Shown here piece after piece: positions 35,717 to 49,826 of a stretch of DNA of 64,000 nt (the first letter of the stretch is position 1; the number at the start of each line of letters is the position of its first letter). The translations under genes were made by a program, and so were the position numbers. The stretch comes from Cichorium intybus (Eukaryota > Streptophyta > Magnoliopsida > Asterales > Asteraceae): the NCBI GenBank assembly GCA_023525715.1, contig CM042010.1:84818116-84882115 (forward strand). Reading direction: 5' to 3'. The notes below the pieces were generated by a model, which was not told where the DNA came from, searched no databases, and saw only the letters and a program-made list of their open reading frames with translations.

Positions 35717-38700
35717 ATGAACTCTCCAATGGCCGGCTCCTCTTCTGCTAACGACAACACTTCTTCAACATTGATGTTGAAAATCAAGGCCAACCAGAAC
35801 TTGATCATCGATCTCAACTGCTCCCATTACAGCGAACATATTTGCCCGATGATTGAGTGCCTAAAACACTCAAGAATCTCAAAGGCTTTGACGGCTTCCG
35901 CCTCTGTTCCTATTTCTCTTATCTCCGCCGCCTACTCCACTGCCTTTTACAACAAAGCGGAGGAGTTTGTCACGTTTGAAGTAGGTTCAGTGAAAACGAA
36001 AATTACCAAATCAAGATTCAGTAAACTTCTAGGGTTTACTGATGCCAACGACTTCGTGGATCCGGAATCACTTCAACCAGTTACTCTACCTCGTTTGTTC
36101 TATCAAATGGGCTACAAAGGCGACATCACTCAACTGTCAAAATTCACCAAGAAGGGTTTACCTCCTCAGTGGAATGCCCTCTTCACAATCTTGTTCAAGA
36201 GTTTCTCGAAAAGAACAACTGGTACTGACAGTGCAAGTAAGTTGTTCTACTCGTTCTTTTATGGTCTCTACAATGATGTCAACCTCGACTATGGTTCTAT
36301 TCTTTGGAGCCAATTTGTTGACAGTGTCAATTACAAACTTCGACACCAAGAAATTTCATGTGCTCGATTCTAGTCCCTCGTTGTTCAGCGAACAATCGAG
36401 AAGCATGATATTCATATCATGAATGATTCTATGATGGCGGTGATTCAAACTTTGCCGACTGTCACCTTTGGTACAATCAAAGTTGAAGACTTCGATTTTA
36501 TTGGCACCATTCTGATGGCAATGATCAGTCGTGTTCAGAGCGACATCAAATGTGTTGTCGATTATTGCAAAAAGACACGATTTGCTGTTCGGAATCTTGA
36601 TGAAAAGCGTCAACTCGCTTTTGACAAGCTTGAGAATCCGAAGAAAATCGTTAAGAGGAAGGGTCGGGGTGCTGCTTCCGACACTGAAAACCCATTGAAA
36701 CGCTCACGAAGGTTTCAGAGGCTGGTTATGCCTCATCACTCGGAGGATGAACACTCCGATGATCAGCATGTCACCCATCCCCTAGATGACGATATAGATG
36801 AAAATGCAGATGGAGAGCCTTCTAAAGAACAATTTCAAAGGCCTTCCTACTCCAACTCCTGAAACAACTCCAAAACCCACACCTCCTACAACACCTAAAT
36901 CTCCACCACATCAACCAACACCACCAAATTCACCACCACCTAAATCTCCACCACATCAACCAACACCACCAAATTCACCACCACCAAAATCTCCACCTAA
37001 GCAAACTACTCCACCACATTCTCCATCACCAAAATCTCATTCACAAAAATCCCCACAACCAGACACTTCTACCCACAACTCACCAAAAATTCCAGAACCC
37101 ACTTTCGAACAAGAGGATGAAGATGTTCTGATTTACGATGATCAGGATGAAATGGCTGACTTCATTGAGTCGCCCTTTAATGTCAACTTTCATTCCTCTG
37201 CACCCTCTGCTCCCATGACTCAGGAGCAATTCCAAGAGTTGTCCTCCAAACTGGACAAACTTCTTCAATCACCTTAGGGCCCTTCCACTTCTGACTGGCA
37301 ATCCCAGTTGGACACTCACAAAACTCAGGTTGAGGCATTGGTTTCGAACAATGTCAAATTAGTGGAAGATTTCTCCTTGGCCATGGAAAAATCAAACGCA
37401 AATATGGACGAGACTGCCAAAAAGATTGGCAACCTGGAAGTTGATGTCCTGCATTTTATGAAGGACTTCAAAGAATCAAATCTGTCCAAAAACGACAAAA
37501 TGACGAAGGCTATTCAAGGATTTGCAGACACCCTTAAGGCGGAAAGAGAAGCGATAGCCATACTTCGTTCCGACCTCAGAAAAGAGCACTCCGAACTGGC
37601 GTCTTCCCTGCAAGCCAAAGTTGATAAATTGCAAGCAGATCTGGCCATGGAAAATGAGTTAATGGATCTCGTGGCTCCTTAAACTACAAAGATCCAACTT
37701 CTGAAGGCCGAGCTCAAAAACACTATAGCAGTCTTGTCATCTGCTGTCTCGCAGACTCACGCGGTTCGGAACTGTGTCACCAAGATTGACACTTATATTC
37801 GTCGGATGGTAGAAGAAGATGATCCCGTCCTCACCCCTTACCTTCATGGTCATATTACGAACAAGCTACATCCTGTTCTACTCATGCTGAGCAAGATTCA
37901 GGGTGTTTCGAACGACGTTGCAGTTCCGAAACAAGGGGGAGACAAGAACTCAAAGGACGATTCCGATAACGACAATGGGGATGATGGGCGTGAAAATCCT
38001 AAAGACAAGGAAAAGGAGAAAGAAGATAAAAATACCAATATCTCCGACGTCTCCAAAGACGATAAAGGAGATGGTAATCAAAAGGTCACCGAAAGTCCTG
38101 TCCAACGACCCAAACTGTTTAAGGTCACCAATGTGAAGGAACCAGGGACTCAAGAGTCTGCTGATGACGTTCAAAAACCAGAAGATAATTGGTTTGAGAA
38201 AATGAATGTTGGTGACACATCTGCTGGTCCTTCGAAAAGAAAGACAAAGAAGATCGGTGAAGATGATGTAGACGAAGAGATAGAAATTTCGGAGGCAGCC
38301 AAATTAGCCAGGGCTGCAAGAGACAAGGAGCTTGATGAACTTCTCCGAATCAGCAGGAAGCTTGATGCCGAAGATGCAGCCAGACAAGAAGCGGCAATCG
38401 AACTGGAAGCTCGGAAAACCCTCTTCCATGATTGGGATTATGAAACTATGAAGTCGGAAGCTATCACACAGCCAATTGAAAACTTGTTGCAGCCAAATTG
38501 CTCTTACGACGTTGGAAATCAAGTAGATTCGCAATTTGATTTTCCGATGACGGCGAGAGCATTTCTGATTCGCTGCTTCGATGAACTCACAAAGATCAAA
38601 CATCCTCGAGCTGTGGTTAATGATATGCTGTTTAATTTCTATCTGGAGCATTCCAAACCACAATATCTTTCTTGGAGCTTGAAGAAGATTGTGAAGCTCA

Positions 38701-39296
38701 CTCCAAGATTGCCGCATGTGACTTCTCCTTTTCGAAATGCCATCTTCCTTGCACGTAGAGGATCAGATGAGGAGAAAGATGAATTCACCTTGGCTGATCT
38801 TCCCTTCATGAATCCATTCGATTGGGTGTCCTTGTTCAACATCCTTAAAAGAAGAGAAGATCATGAGATTCTTCATGAGCATGTCAAGAGATTACTCATG
38901 GGATACATTCTTGAAGTTTCAAAGCTTGAAGCAGAAGTGGCTGCAGTTCTGAACTCTACTCCGAAAGTTTCAGCTGAAAAAACTCCATCCGATCTGAAGA
39001 AACGTCGTCTCGGAAAGATCAAAAAGGATGATTGGAATGTGGCTTATCCATCCAAGGAGGGAAAGGATTCGGTGAAGATAATTTTCTTTCTACGTGACAA
39101 GCATCTTTACCGAACTCCTGCACTGATGAAAATTCTCGAACTTATCAAAAAGACAAAACTTAATACCGAGAATGACAAAAGATGCTTCAACGACATGCTG
39201 ACATGGTACATCGCTTTTCAGAAAAGGATCTTGCTCTTAATTCCGAGAGTATTTGATAAGGAACTGAAAGTTGCGAAACCTGAGCCTGAAGAATAA
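35717..39296 (+). pseudogene. Sirevirus env-like ORF, broken
   Basis: A long frame after pol, as in Sireviruses. It starts MNSPMAGSSSAND at 35717. The N-terminal domain has SVPISLISAAYSTAFYNKAE and KITKSRFSKLLGF, typical of plant retroelement env-like/putative transposon proteins. It breaks at a TAG (36371), continues in frame 2, and shifts to frame 3 near 36830. A proline-rich block follows with repeated TPPNSPPPKSPPHQP (36850-37100). Stops at 37275 and 37680 precede and interrupt a coiled-coil region. An open 520-codon stretch (37734-39296) holds an acidic/lysine-rich segment and a C-terminal domain (FTLADLPFMNPFDWVSLFNI). Function is unproven in the family. A second, diverged copy is at 51.8-55.9 kb. 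Confidence 0.85.
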
Positions 39297-39317
39297 AGAC
39301 TGTTCGCTGTTTGACTC

Positions 39318-39329
39318 AAAGGGGGAGAT
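39318..39329 (+). other. Copia polypurine tract
   Basis: AAAGGGGGAGAT directly before the 3' LTR; it primes plus-strand DNA synthesis. Confidence 0.9.
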
Positions 39330-39643
39330 TGTTGAGTCATTAATAAGATTGAGTCAAAGATGCGAACCTGATTTATCTCCTGATTTTGTGTCATTAGATT
39401 AGCGTATCAGTTATGGAATGGGCATGTCCTTCCATACTTAGTTTTTTATATATAGCATGCACGTACCCTAATTAGGGTTAACTTTTGTAATCTCTTTTAC
39501 GGTACTCATACAGAATAGTTCTCTTTGAATTGTTCTTGAGTTGCAGTTTAATCATTCGACATCAGTTCAACAAAGTATGTGTTCTTGTTTTTAATTATTA
39601 TTCCGCATAATTTGAATCTCGATATACTCTTTTTGTTTCATCA
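39330..39643 (+). repeat. Copia 3' LTR
   Basis: 314-bp direct repeat of the 5' LTR with about 11 substitutions (about seven transitions and four transversions by my count), followed by the AAAAA duplication. Confidence 0.95.
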
Positions 39644-39788
39644 AAAAAACATAATAATAATAATTTATCTGATAAAGATAGATATAAAAAAACCAAACTA
39701 TTATAGATGACCTAACCCTTAAAGTAGATATTTATGTCTTTCTCGAGTAATATTTTTGTCATTCTTCTGTTTGAAATATTGCAATCAT

Positions 39789-39892
<104 letters not shown>

Positions 39893-40111
39893 TGTAGGTT
39901 CAAATACATTTTTCTAAATATTGTGTGATTGTAGGACTAATTCTGGACCAATCATTTGTGAGGGGCACTTTAGTAAATTAGTATAATAATTAATTATATT
40001 TATTTTCTCTCTCTACCAATTTCCTTATTATACGATCAATTATTTTCTCTCTCCACCATCATTCTCTCTGACTCTCTCTCTCAAAACCCTAACCCCAAAT
40101 CAAACCCGAAG

Positions 40112-40384
40112 ATGATAAAGGCAGAGATTGGAGACGGAGGTAGTGCAATCGACGACGAAGAACAACTATGTGATCTCTTTTCCGGTTCCAAATCCGCCTC
40201 TAAATCCATCTTCGCTCACTTCCGAGTTCGCTCAAATCGACAGTCGAGTGCGACGCATCCCCCATTTCAATGTCAGATCGGCGATTGGTCAAGCTGTTTC
40301 CACCGCCGCCGACCACCACCGCCCAGGCGCCGGCCCCAAGCACCGCATTTGATTAGAAATCGATTGACGTTGAAGTGGGAATAG
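40112..40384 (+). pseudogene. Captured plant 5'-exon-like sequence, family unknown
   Basis: Preceded by UTR-like 'ctctctctcaaaaccctaac', it offers two overlapping frames: 40112-40384 (MIKAEIGDGGSAIDDEEQL...) and 40128-40352 (with PNPPLNPSSLTSEFAQIDSR). GC content is higher than in the neighbourhood. Neither frame matches a family I recognise. It is most likely the 5' end of a host gene carried by the TIR element. Confidence 0.4.
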
Positions 40385-40534
40385 CGCCACTTTTGTTGTT
40401 GATTTTGGGTCTGCGTTTTTGCGATTCGCCTTCATCTCTTCGGTATATAATCGCCCCGATTCCTATGAAGCTTTGAAATTCAGCGACAAGCCTGGAATAA
40501 ACTCGTGAGCGTTTTATATAAGTATGTTTTTTTA

Positions 40535-41075
40535 TAGTCATTCTTAGAGAATGAACTATTGAGCTTTGAAATTAAGCGACAAGTCTGTTTTCTTTTTATA
40601 GGCATTCTTTGAGAATGGTATGTTCATTTTTCTTGTTTCATTCTCCAAGAATGCATTTGTTTCTTTACTGTAAAGTCATTCTTCTTGTTTTACTGTAAAA
40701 ACCATTTTTCTTGTTTCATTCTCCAAGAATGCATATGTTGTTTCTTTACTGTAAAGTCATTCTTCAAGAATATGTTGTTTTATAGAATATGTTTTCTTTG
40801 TTGTAAAGCCATTCTCCAAGAATGCACATTGTTTTTTCTTTTATTGTAATGCCATTTATGAGAATGATTCAAGTATTTCTTTTTGCTATATAACACAGAA
40901 CATTCTCTAAGAATGCAATATTCTTCTTTTTGTTATATAACACAGCACATTCTCTAAGAATACAATATTCTTCTTCTCCCAGTTTCATTTTTTCTTTACA
41001 GATTGTTTACCAACATACCATTCTCTGAGAATACTTATGCAAAAATGCTTATAATACACATTCATTCTCCGAGAA
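40535..41075. repeat. Array of CATTCTCNNAGAATG palindromes
   Basis: About ten near-palindromic copies: cattcttagagaatg, cattctttgagaatg, cattctccaagaatg (three times), cattctctaagaatg and close variants, spaced irregularly by T-rich linkers containing 'tttctttactgtaaa'. A TTC-N5-GAA spacing argues against heat-shock elements. Confidence 0.85.
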
Positions 41076-41425
41076 TGTATCTTTACTTCAACAAGAATCA
41101 GTGTGCTCCTTCATCGATGTACTCTTACGTGATTGAATTGTTTTTTTTTTCGAAGAAAAATATAATTGTAATGTTGTTTTTTACGTAAATGATTGTAGTA
41201 ACTGATCGTGTGACGTAAATGATTGTCGTAACTGATTGTCATTCCTAATTTATAGGCACAGCTAATTGTCATTTATACCCTTATTCCCCCGTTTTTAATC
41301 AGTTAATTAAATATTCTTTCATTTTATTTACAGAATTGCCACTATCATCAAAGCCACACGTTTTTTCAATCCAATGGTTTAGAATTGGTCTCACAATCAC
41401 ACAATAATTACCAAATGTATTTAAT

Positions 41426-41741
<316 letters not shown>

Positions 41742-43759
41742 TAGCTGCGTACCCGCGCAATGCGGCGGCGGAGAATAGTTTTCTTTTTGGCGATTAATTA
41801 CTATCGGTGGCGAACATTAGTTTCATTTCGACGAATAATTTTCGGTATGCAAATATAAGTACGTTTTTGTTTCTAGCGGTGAAATGTATCTGTTATGTTG
41901 TAAACCAGAACCGTTTTTGCAAATATAAGTACGTTTCGGTATGCAAATATAATTTTCGGTATGCAAATATAAGTACGTTCGGTATGCGATCCTAGGATTC
42001 TCACCACAGCCCACGACCACCGGTGTCGACCTACATCCTACATGTTTCGATTCACATGGTATCGAGATTGTCATTCACACAACAGCCCACACCGGTGTGC
42101 AGTTATAGTCACCACCGTCAGACCAATTCGAAGATCTAGTAGTAGCAAGCTCCATCGGACAACCACTGACAACTACTGCTCAACTCGTAAGTCGTTATCG
42201 GTAGTCCTCTTTGGACCACTCTCCATCGACTTTTTGTTCCACGAATAAAGCCAATGACCCACAGCTAAATTTCTTGTTTACTTTTGAAATTGGTTTGAAT
42301 TTAAAATTGATATTGTAATTTCCAATATTGTAATTCGATATTTGAAACTAATAGTCTAATGTTCGAATTCCATATTTGATACTGCAATAATTAGGGATGA
42401 GTAAAAACCGACCCAGAAACCGACAAACCGAATAAAAATCGGAAAACCGAAACCGAAAAACCGAACCCATACCAAAAACCGACGGGGTGGGTTTAAAAAA
42501 TTAATAAAAAATGAAGTGGTATAACAAATATGTAGTTAAATTACCGGGTTTCATATTGAAACTTGTTGATACAAGTAACTGACAATCGAGATCTGTAATT
42601 CGGATGAGCGAATCCAAAGACAAATTGCAAAATAAGGGACTCGTAGCCTTGCAAACAACAACAGTAACATCATCGTCAATACCATGCTCAAGCATTCCAA
42701 GTCTACAATTTAGTGTTTGTGTGAAATAAATATGTTTCTTTCACCCCATCAATAAAAGATTGAATATTAGGATCATACGTAGTAACTTTTTAACATAGAA
42801 ATTAAATATATAAATGTGGAGAGAATGAAAACTACCTTCTCCCATCTTTCCCGATCCTACCCAACTCAGTTCCTATCAATCCATTTGAAGTCCTGTAAAC
42901 ACACATATACACACAGTTAGACACAAACATAATTAGATAAAAGAGGGTGAGCATGAGTGGTGGTTTAGGAGATAGAGCAAACTCATATGTGGTAGCGGTG
43001 ATGCCAAAGCAGTGTGGTGGTTCGTGGTAGCGGTATAGAACATCAGCGATGATGTCATAGCAGTGTGGTGGTGCGTGGTAGAGATGGAGGAGTGGCTTGG
43101 ATCGTGGTAGCGATGGTGTGGAGATTGAACGGACTCGAGAACTCATGACCAAAATTGTTATACTGGAATTGGACGGACAAAAATTGAAACAATTTATGGT
43201 TAATTGGTAAACGTTTTTTAATTAAAGGATGAGCATTGAGACTGAATTTCCATTTTTCACGAATGGTTCTAATATTTCAAGAATCGTTGGTTTTAGTTTC
43301 CAGACAGTTGCAACAAATTGGTTGGATATCGTCTAATTACCGTCAGTTTAAAGAAGTTACTCTGATTAGGATCCTGATATAGTTAGTTATATTAAATCTC
43401 ATTTTAACAAAAGGTAACCGTCTATTATAATATTAATGTATTCAAACATACAAAAACCCTACTCTTTTCAAAGTATAATATTTCGGTACATGTTTTTTAA
43501 AAAACTAAGAAATTACAATCAAATAAACAATTGACCAAAATATGATTAAAGTATAATTAAAAAAAAAACATGAATCATATAAAAATAAAACCACAAGAAA
43601 GCATGTTGTCTTGTTTTGAAAGGTGGACTTAAACTAAAAATTTCACTATACTATAGAATAGAAAATTTGATCATTTGGAGCACACCATAACGGAAATGTT
43701 CTGTCAATTCAGTAAAGGGCATATTTTCATATGTATACGAGTGTGAGACACATAAAGCC

Positions 43760-44050
43760 ATGCCTTTTAATGCTTTTGGATTTCAAAGTCTATGTCTAAC
43801 CGATCATCATTCACCTGTTCACCAGGTCACCAGAGAAGAGCCAAAATTAAGCTTCACCAAGAGGAGCAAAGACAACAACTCAGCAGCCCCAAGGGTAAAA
43901 CGGTCTAAAATAAGCTCCAGGGTGAAAGAATTAGCCAGAAGAGTGGGTGTTTCACCAAAAAAGTTATCAATTGGCATGTTACCACACCAATTTCAACCCT
44001 TAATATCTTCACTGTCCTCCTCCCTTTTGCTAGCATACCCCCATGTTTAA
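43760..44050 (+). pseudogene. Unrecognised gene-like frame in Helitron A
   Basis: A 96-codon frame, rich in basic residues (APRVKRSKISSRVKELARRV), preceded and followed by AT-rich sequence. It may be an exon of a captured gene or a chance frame. No family recognised. Confidence 0.25.
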
Positions 44051-45227
44051 TCGGTTTTTGACTTCCAAATTACAAGTTGATAGCTTAATCTTAATGCCAA
44101 TTTTCAAGTTTTCAAAACATTGCAGATGACTCTCTTAACTTGGGCACAATGAGAGATTCCAACAGTTGTAGATCATTAACAAATTTCTGTACCTGAGATA
44201 AAAGTATAATGTTAAATAAACAAACTAATGAAACCATGAAAGCACGATGCAATCTTCTCTAAGCGATGATTCCCTGAACGCTAGAATGCGACCCCTCATG
44301 GGTAAAACCATAAAAAAGAGTAAGTTGCCATTTCAAATAATAATAATAAAGTATGCTGCTTTTAGCGGTAAAACATTGCATAAGTTGCTAATAATCTGAA
44401 TCATTCTCGTAGAAACTCTCAGCCATACTATCCTTACCCTTTGAACAAAAAACGAAAATGCATGTCACAGTCTTCGAACCAGGATGATGCCATTTGGGTA
44501 TCGCTGGATTTTCATCATTTCATTAGCTAATTCTTTTCCTTATTCTTTTTTCTAGTTCAAGAATACATGCCACCATTCTGAAATGTCAAAGTCAAGCCGG
44601 TGGTTCAACATACTCATAGCTCGAACAAAGAAGGTGACTTTTGACTGGATGTACACTTTTGACTGGATGTGCTATTTGTGTTAACCCTCAGTGCAGAATT
44701 ACAGGGTTGATGTTAGACACATCACTTCATTTCCTTATCGAACCGTAAGCATGAGATAAACAGAACAGATTAGTAACCAAATCATAGTAGGTTGATGTTA
44801 GATTCAAGACATGTGGCAAAAGTACACAACAGATTAGTAACCGAATAATCCTTTTTCGTTCACAATTTCTTTAAATCTCACTATTGGCGGACACAAATAC
44901 GCATAGATGCACACCTGCACAGATGCTCATTCGTTCAGAACAGGAAATTAGAATTCAAACAAAAACCCCAAAACTGTCATAAAAAATCAAACCCATTAAA
45001 AAATTGAACCAATGTCGATTTTCCAGAAATACATGCACATACACAAATGGATAAACAAATACAAAACTTGAACCCATTAGCATAGATACATGAGACCTTA
45101 CTGCATCAAGTAGTGTGGACGAAAACATAAACAAAGGGTTAGTAGTGGTGCTTATTTCCATTTTACCATGCATCTGCTACGTCATTTATAGATCACCCAA
45201 TAACAAAGGATACAAAATCGAGAATAA

Positions 45228-45911
45228 TTAAATAGTTCTTGACCTCTTATATAAGCCAACTACCGGAATAAATATGTTTCTGGTTTCCTTTCTTGCTAAA
45301 GAGCTTCCAATTACGTATCCTTCAAGTGACGATTTTACAAGTTTCTTTACGTCTTCTTCAAATAAATCTGCATTCATACCAAAATCTAGCAAGGGAAAGG
45401 AGAACAACAAAAATCAAAATTTTGAAAATACCAAAGCCAGAAAAAGTGCCTAAAGATGGTGAGCAGATGAAGCTTGCTAGAGGAAGTGCGATGGTGGTGT
45501 TGTGGTGGTGGTCATGGCGAGGGCTAGGGTTTTCGCCGATTGGAGTTTGATGTAGAAAAGGAAATCGATTATGGATATCGTCGTTGTGGAGAGAAACATC
45601 GGTGGCAAAGGACGATGAAGATCTGTTTTCATGAGGCGAACCAAAAAAAACCCAAAACTGGTGACGAAGGTGATGTATGTTAGGTGGTCCGATGGATGGT
45701 ATGATGGTAATGGCAGTTTGCGATTTTTAGAGGAGAAACCACTGGCAATCGTGTTTAGATCCGGTTGTTTTAGGTTAAAAGATATGGCAGAAGGGTAGTT
45801 GAAAGTAGATGAGGGGTAGATTGATGCTACGGTATTAAAAGAGAAGATGAGAGAAGCGCATATATCGGGATTCGGGAAAGCAAAAAGCAGCTGCAGCAAA
45901 ATGTCAGGCAC
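45228..45911 (-). pseudogene. Captured gene 5' region, family unknown
   Basis: Higher-GC, UTR/exon-like sequence. A minus-strand frame at 45477-45911 and a short one at 45228-45410 (NADLFEEDVKKLVKSSLEGY) could be exons of a captured host gene. I do not recognise the family. Start and splice sites are uncertain. Confidence 0.25.
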
Positions 45912-46084
45912 GCGTCTTTGACCCGTGGAAACCGATGAAAGCGTCGTAATCGAAAATTTTTAAATTTTTTCAAATTGAAATTTCATCCGCGCCCAAGCCA
46001 AGCATGCTGTAGAAGAGGTACAGTCTTAAAAATTAAGATACTTATGCATTAAACGCTTGTAACTTATATATGGTTTATATAGTA

Positions 46085-49000
46085 CTAGCTGCGTACCCGC
46101 GCAATGCGGCGGCGGCAAATAGTTTCGTTTCGGCAATTACTTTTTAGGTTTTAGGTTGCAGATGGAAGGGAGAGTTGGCGAATATGATAGTGATTAATTT
46201 CTTTTCGGGCGATTGATTACGTTTCCAACGATATAAGGGATGGTAAATACCCGACAACAAATAATTTGTTTCGATGAATATTTTATTTTTGGTCGTTAGT
46301 TTGCTTAAAGGAAATGAAAAATAGTATTCGTTATGAAAATTAGGGTTTCCAATACCTATTAAAGCCTAGTTGAATACCTCTTTTTTTGCTCAGTTATTTT
46401 TCTAAATCCCTCATTAACTTACCAGTTCTATACATACAGCCATGGGAGCGCTCCTCTTTGTTCCATACTTGAACCTTGGAATTAACACATTTTAGACACA
46501 TTACGTATGTATGACCAGCAGGTGCTTCAATGATTTCAAGTGCCAACTTGCCGTCAATAAGTCAAACTCAAATAAGATCACAAACACACCAAATTATGCC
46601 CCCTAATAGGAACATACTTTCTTTTTTCTTCAATTAAAAGCAAATACTATATATTTTAACCATAATAGCAGCTAACTTGCATTTTTACAACTTTAAGCTA
46701 TTTATGACCATTTTACCATTGAAAACAAGTTATTATGACTAATACTTTATGCTTTACCAAAATAAAACATACTTACCTCTTTCGGTCCCCAAATAGCAAT
46801 ATACTTACCTTTCAAACCTTTTTGTAGGTCGTTATGACAACTCTCAAAATGACAATTTAAATATTGACCGCAGAAAGTACAATGCTATTATTGAGTACCT
46901 GGTTTGAAATAAAACCCCATGTCATCCTACTATCATTCTTCTTGAGATCCCAAAGTAGAACTCTTCTATTTTTTCACACCCAATGTGACAATCCATGCCA
47001 AAAGTTTGAGGGTCTCCTTCTTTTTTACCTTGCTAATGACAATCAATGCCAAAAGGTTGTTAGATTTTACGGGTCAATACGGTCATTGGACTCACTGTCT
47101 TAGAAAAACTCTATATAAATCATCTGTAGCAACCCATCAACCTAAGAAAATTTTTAATTATAGATGGACATTTTAAAGTCTTCCACGTCATAATAACATC
47201 AATATTTTTAGGATAGACCTTGATTTCATCATTGCTCACCACATGGCCAAGAAATCATAGGTTTCTATCCAAAATTCATATTTTGATTATTTGGTATAAA
47301 GTTTCATGCCACTATAACAGGCCATGCCAACACTCAATTCCTACTCAACATGCCAACCATGTAACTGAAAGAATCCTGGTGAGATGATCAACATGAAAAA
47401 GAATAAAAAATATTAATCCAGAATAAAAAATAATTTTCAAAATGTTATCGTTTACAATTCCAAAAATTGTTACTTTTCTTAATAGATATATAAATATATT
47501 AATTTCTTAAAAACTTTTCAGTTTAGGGCTAAAAAGGAGTAATATAATAATTTTGTTTTCTTTATCTAATTTCTTTTTTGCGCCGGTCATAAAAGTTAAT
47601 CACATGACCCCTTTGGGAAAATACACCATTTTAACCAACTAAACCTAATTATCTATGACTTGGAGTTAGAAAAGACTCTTTAAACACCTACTTGAACGAT
47701 GTCCAACTTAAGAGGCATATTATAGAGTTGTATAAAATGTAGTGGGATGTTTTAATTGATTTAAACAATGAGGGGTACATACGAAATATAGCAGGGATCC
47801 TGCCATCCTGGTGAATTATTAGTCAAATAAATCGGCCCCCACCACTTTGACACTCCACGCCACAATATATTTCGAAATTAAAACAAAGTAACATGTGGAT
47901 GGAAAACAGCCCCCACCACTTTGACACTCCACTTCATCATTACCATCAAGAAAGTTGATTATTCACAATTGTATGTGAAATCCCGATCGAGAAAGAGGAA
48001 ACCAGCAGTGTAGTCAGCGACGTCCGAGAAAAAGAGAGGCGGAAAAGAGACGTGTACAGTGGTGGTCAGCGACCTCACCGAGAAGACGAAGTAACAGCAA
48101 TGCCGACGGTGTTTTCCGGCGAAATCCGATGCTACGGTGGTAGGCGACAGTATAGGTGGTTCAAGGAAGGTTCCATAGTCCAATTTCAAGCTTCAATCAA
48201 CCCCAATTTCAGAATCCTTAAGCTTTTGGGCAAACAATAAAAACGTTATAAATTGATTTGTTTATAGATCTTCTAATTTTGGTGGTTGCGTTGATGTTTT
48301 CAAGGTTTTGATACCGATACCAGATCTATAGTCACGTTATATCTCTCTTACTCAGATATCTTTCAATATTTTTTATTATCTTGATGTTTTCGATCTTCAG
48401 TTGATAAACATGATTTGAAATGCAGACCTAGATCTCGATCCAGTCTTGTTGCCAAGATTCAGATCTGCTAAGGAGCATATGAAATAATTTGTTTGTCTTC
48501 TTGATGTAAATTTGGTCTTTTTTTCTTCCGATTCTGACATCGTCGAGATCTTGATCCAGATTTCCATTGTAATCTGATAACAGGGCCTCATTTGTAATAT
48601 GTGGAGTTCTTTTTTATCTTAGATCACACCAAGGTCTTAGTAAGTTCCACAAAAGGAACATTTTAGTAACTTAATTCATAGTTTCATAAACGTTATTTTT
48701 CTTTGCTATTTCTTTGTTAGGTTATCCGCTTGGATCTAGAGATGGATGCAGTTTCACTTCAAACCACAAATCAAGGTCAGATTTATTCAAGGGAACTTGT
48801 TTTTTGGCATATGTTTTTACATTGTAATATCCAAATTTGTTTTTAAAGGTAAAACAACGTAGAATAAATAAAGAAAACATACTTTCGTCCCTAGTTATAT
48901 AAAAATCAAATAACATTATGGCTACTTTCTTAACTGGGATAAACCAAAATATTTTAACATACATAACTCCAAACAACATTGGGAATAAATAAAGAAAATA

Positions 49001-49826
49001 TACTTACGTACCTAGTTATATAAAAATCAAAAAGGAAAACGATGTATGAAATGAAATATATTGGGTTTTTAGTCAAAAAGGAAATCTATATAAGAAAGCT
49101 ATAGTTTAAACTTTTTCCATTGCCAAGATTTTTGATGTTTTCCATATCTTATGTTCTTGTGCTTCAATACATTGATCCACACCTTCAAACACCAGCAGCA
49201 ACAATTGTTAGTTTCTTCGAATGACCTGTAAAGAATGTCATTTATTTAAATACTGTTGGTTTCTTTGAATAAGAAACAAACACTATAAACCAAAACATTC
49301 TTGCACGAGATCTGTAAGAAAATTCGAAATAAGTGTTTGAATTTGTGTCTTCCTGGTATTGCAGGTGTTTTAGACTCAAATAGAAAAAACAAAATGGAAG
49401 CTCAAATAATCTAGGATTTCAAAATAACAACAATGAAGAAGAAATGGTGCAAAAGTAAGGGGAAAAGGCTGTGTGCAGGAAAATTAAATGACAGGAGATG
49501 GGACGAAGAATACGACGAATATTTTGGCAAGAGATTGTGTAGATAAGAGAGCATTTCAAAATTTGAATTGTAAAATATTAGGTTGGTGAGGCTGCCTTAA
49601 ATACTATGGTGTGCTCTCATTTGATTGGTTGCTTTTTATATATTAGGATCAACCAAAGTTGAATGGTTTGGATTGTTTCAAGGTGTATCTAACGTGCAAA
49701 AATTTCTCCGTTTTCAAGAGATGTGGTCTAGGCATTGAAGACTTGTACTAAATGTCTTAAAATTAAGACAATATGCATTAAGATGTTTGTATTTTATATA
49801 TGCTTTATAAATGGTATAGATATAGA
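46085..49826 (-). mobile_element. Helitron B (non-autonomous, ~3.7 kb)
   Basis: It has the same 3' terminus as Helitron A (plus strand ctagctgcgtacccgcgcaa then tgcggcggcgg). The 5' end is TCTATATCTATACCATTTAT, with TC at 49826-49825. Beyond it, repeat R resumes ('agatatattaaaattatttt'). Gene-like but unassigned sequence occurs around 47.95-48.25 kb. A and B thus lie head to tail with no DNA between them, and together they split one copy of repeat R. Confidence 0.72.

Larger units (their letters stand above)
26232..39643 (+). mobile_element. Sirevirus-type Ty1/copia retrotransposon, full length but degenerate
   Basis: A 13.4-kb element with 314-bp LTRs (26232-26545 and 39330-39643), TG...CA ends, a tRNA-Met primer site, a purine tract and a 5-bp flanking duplication AAAAA (26227-26231, 39644-39648). 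The order gag, protease, integrase, RT, RNase H is that of Ty1/copia. The long extra region after pol with a proline-rich, coiled-coil env-like frame marks the Sirevirus (SIRE/Maximus) lineage. I count about 11 differences between the LTRs (about 3.5%), which means insertion in the last few million years at usual plant rates. All sense frames carry stops or frameshifts, so it is not autonomous now. An antisense Agenet unit lies at 33.7-34.3 kb. Confidence 0.93.

Noticed and set aside
40535..41075. Heat-shock element cluster
   Set aside because: Spacing between TTC and GAA is five bases, not the two required for HSE units.
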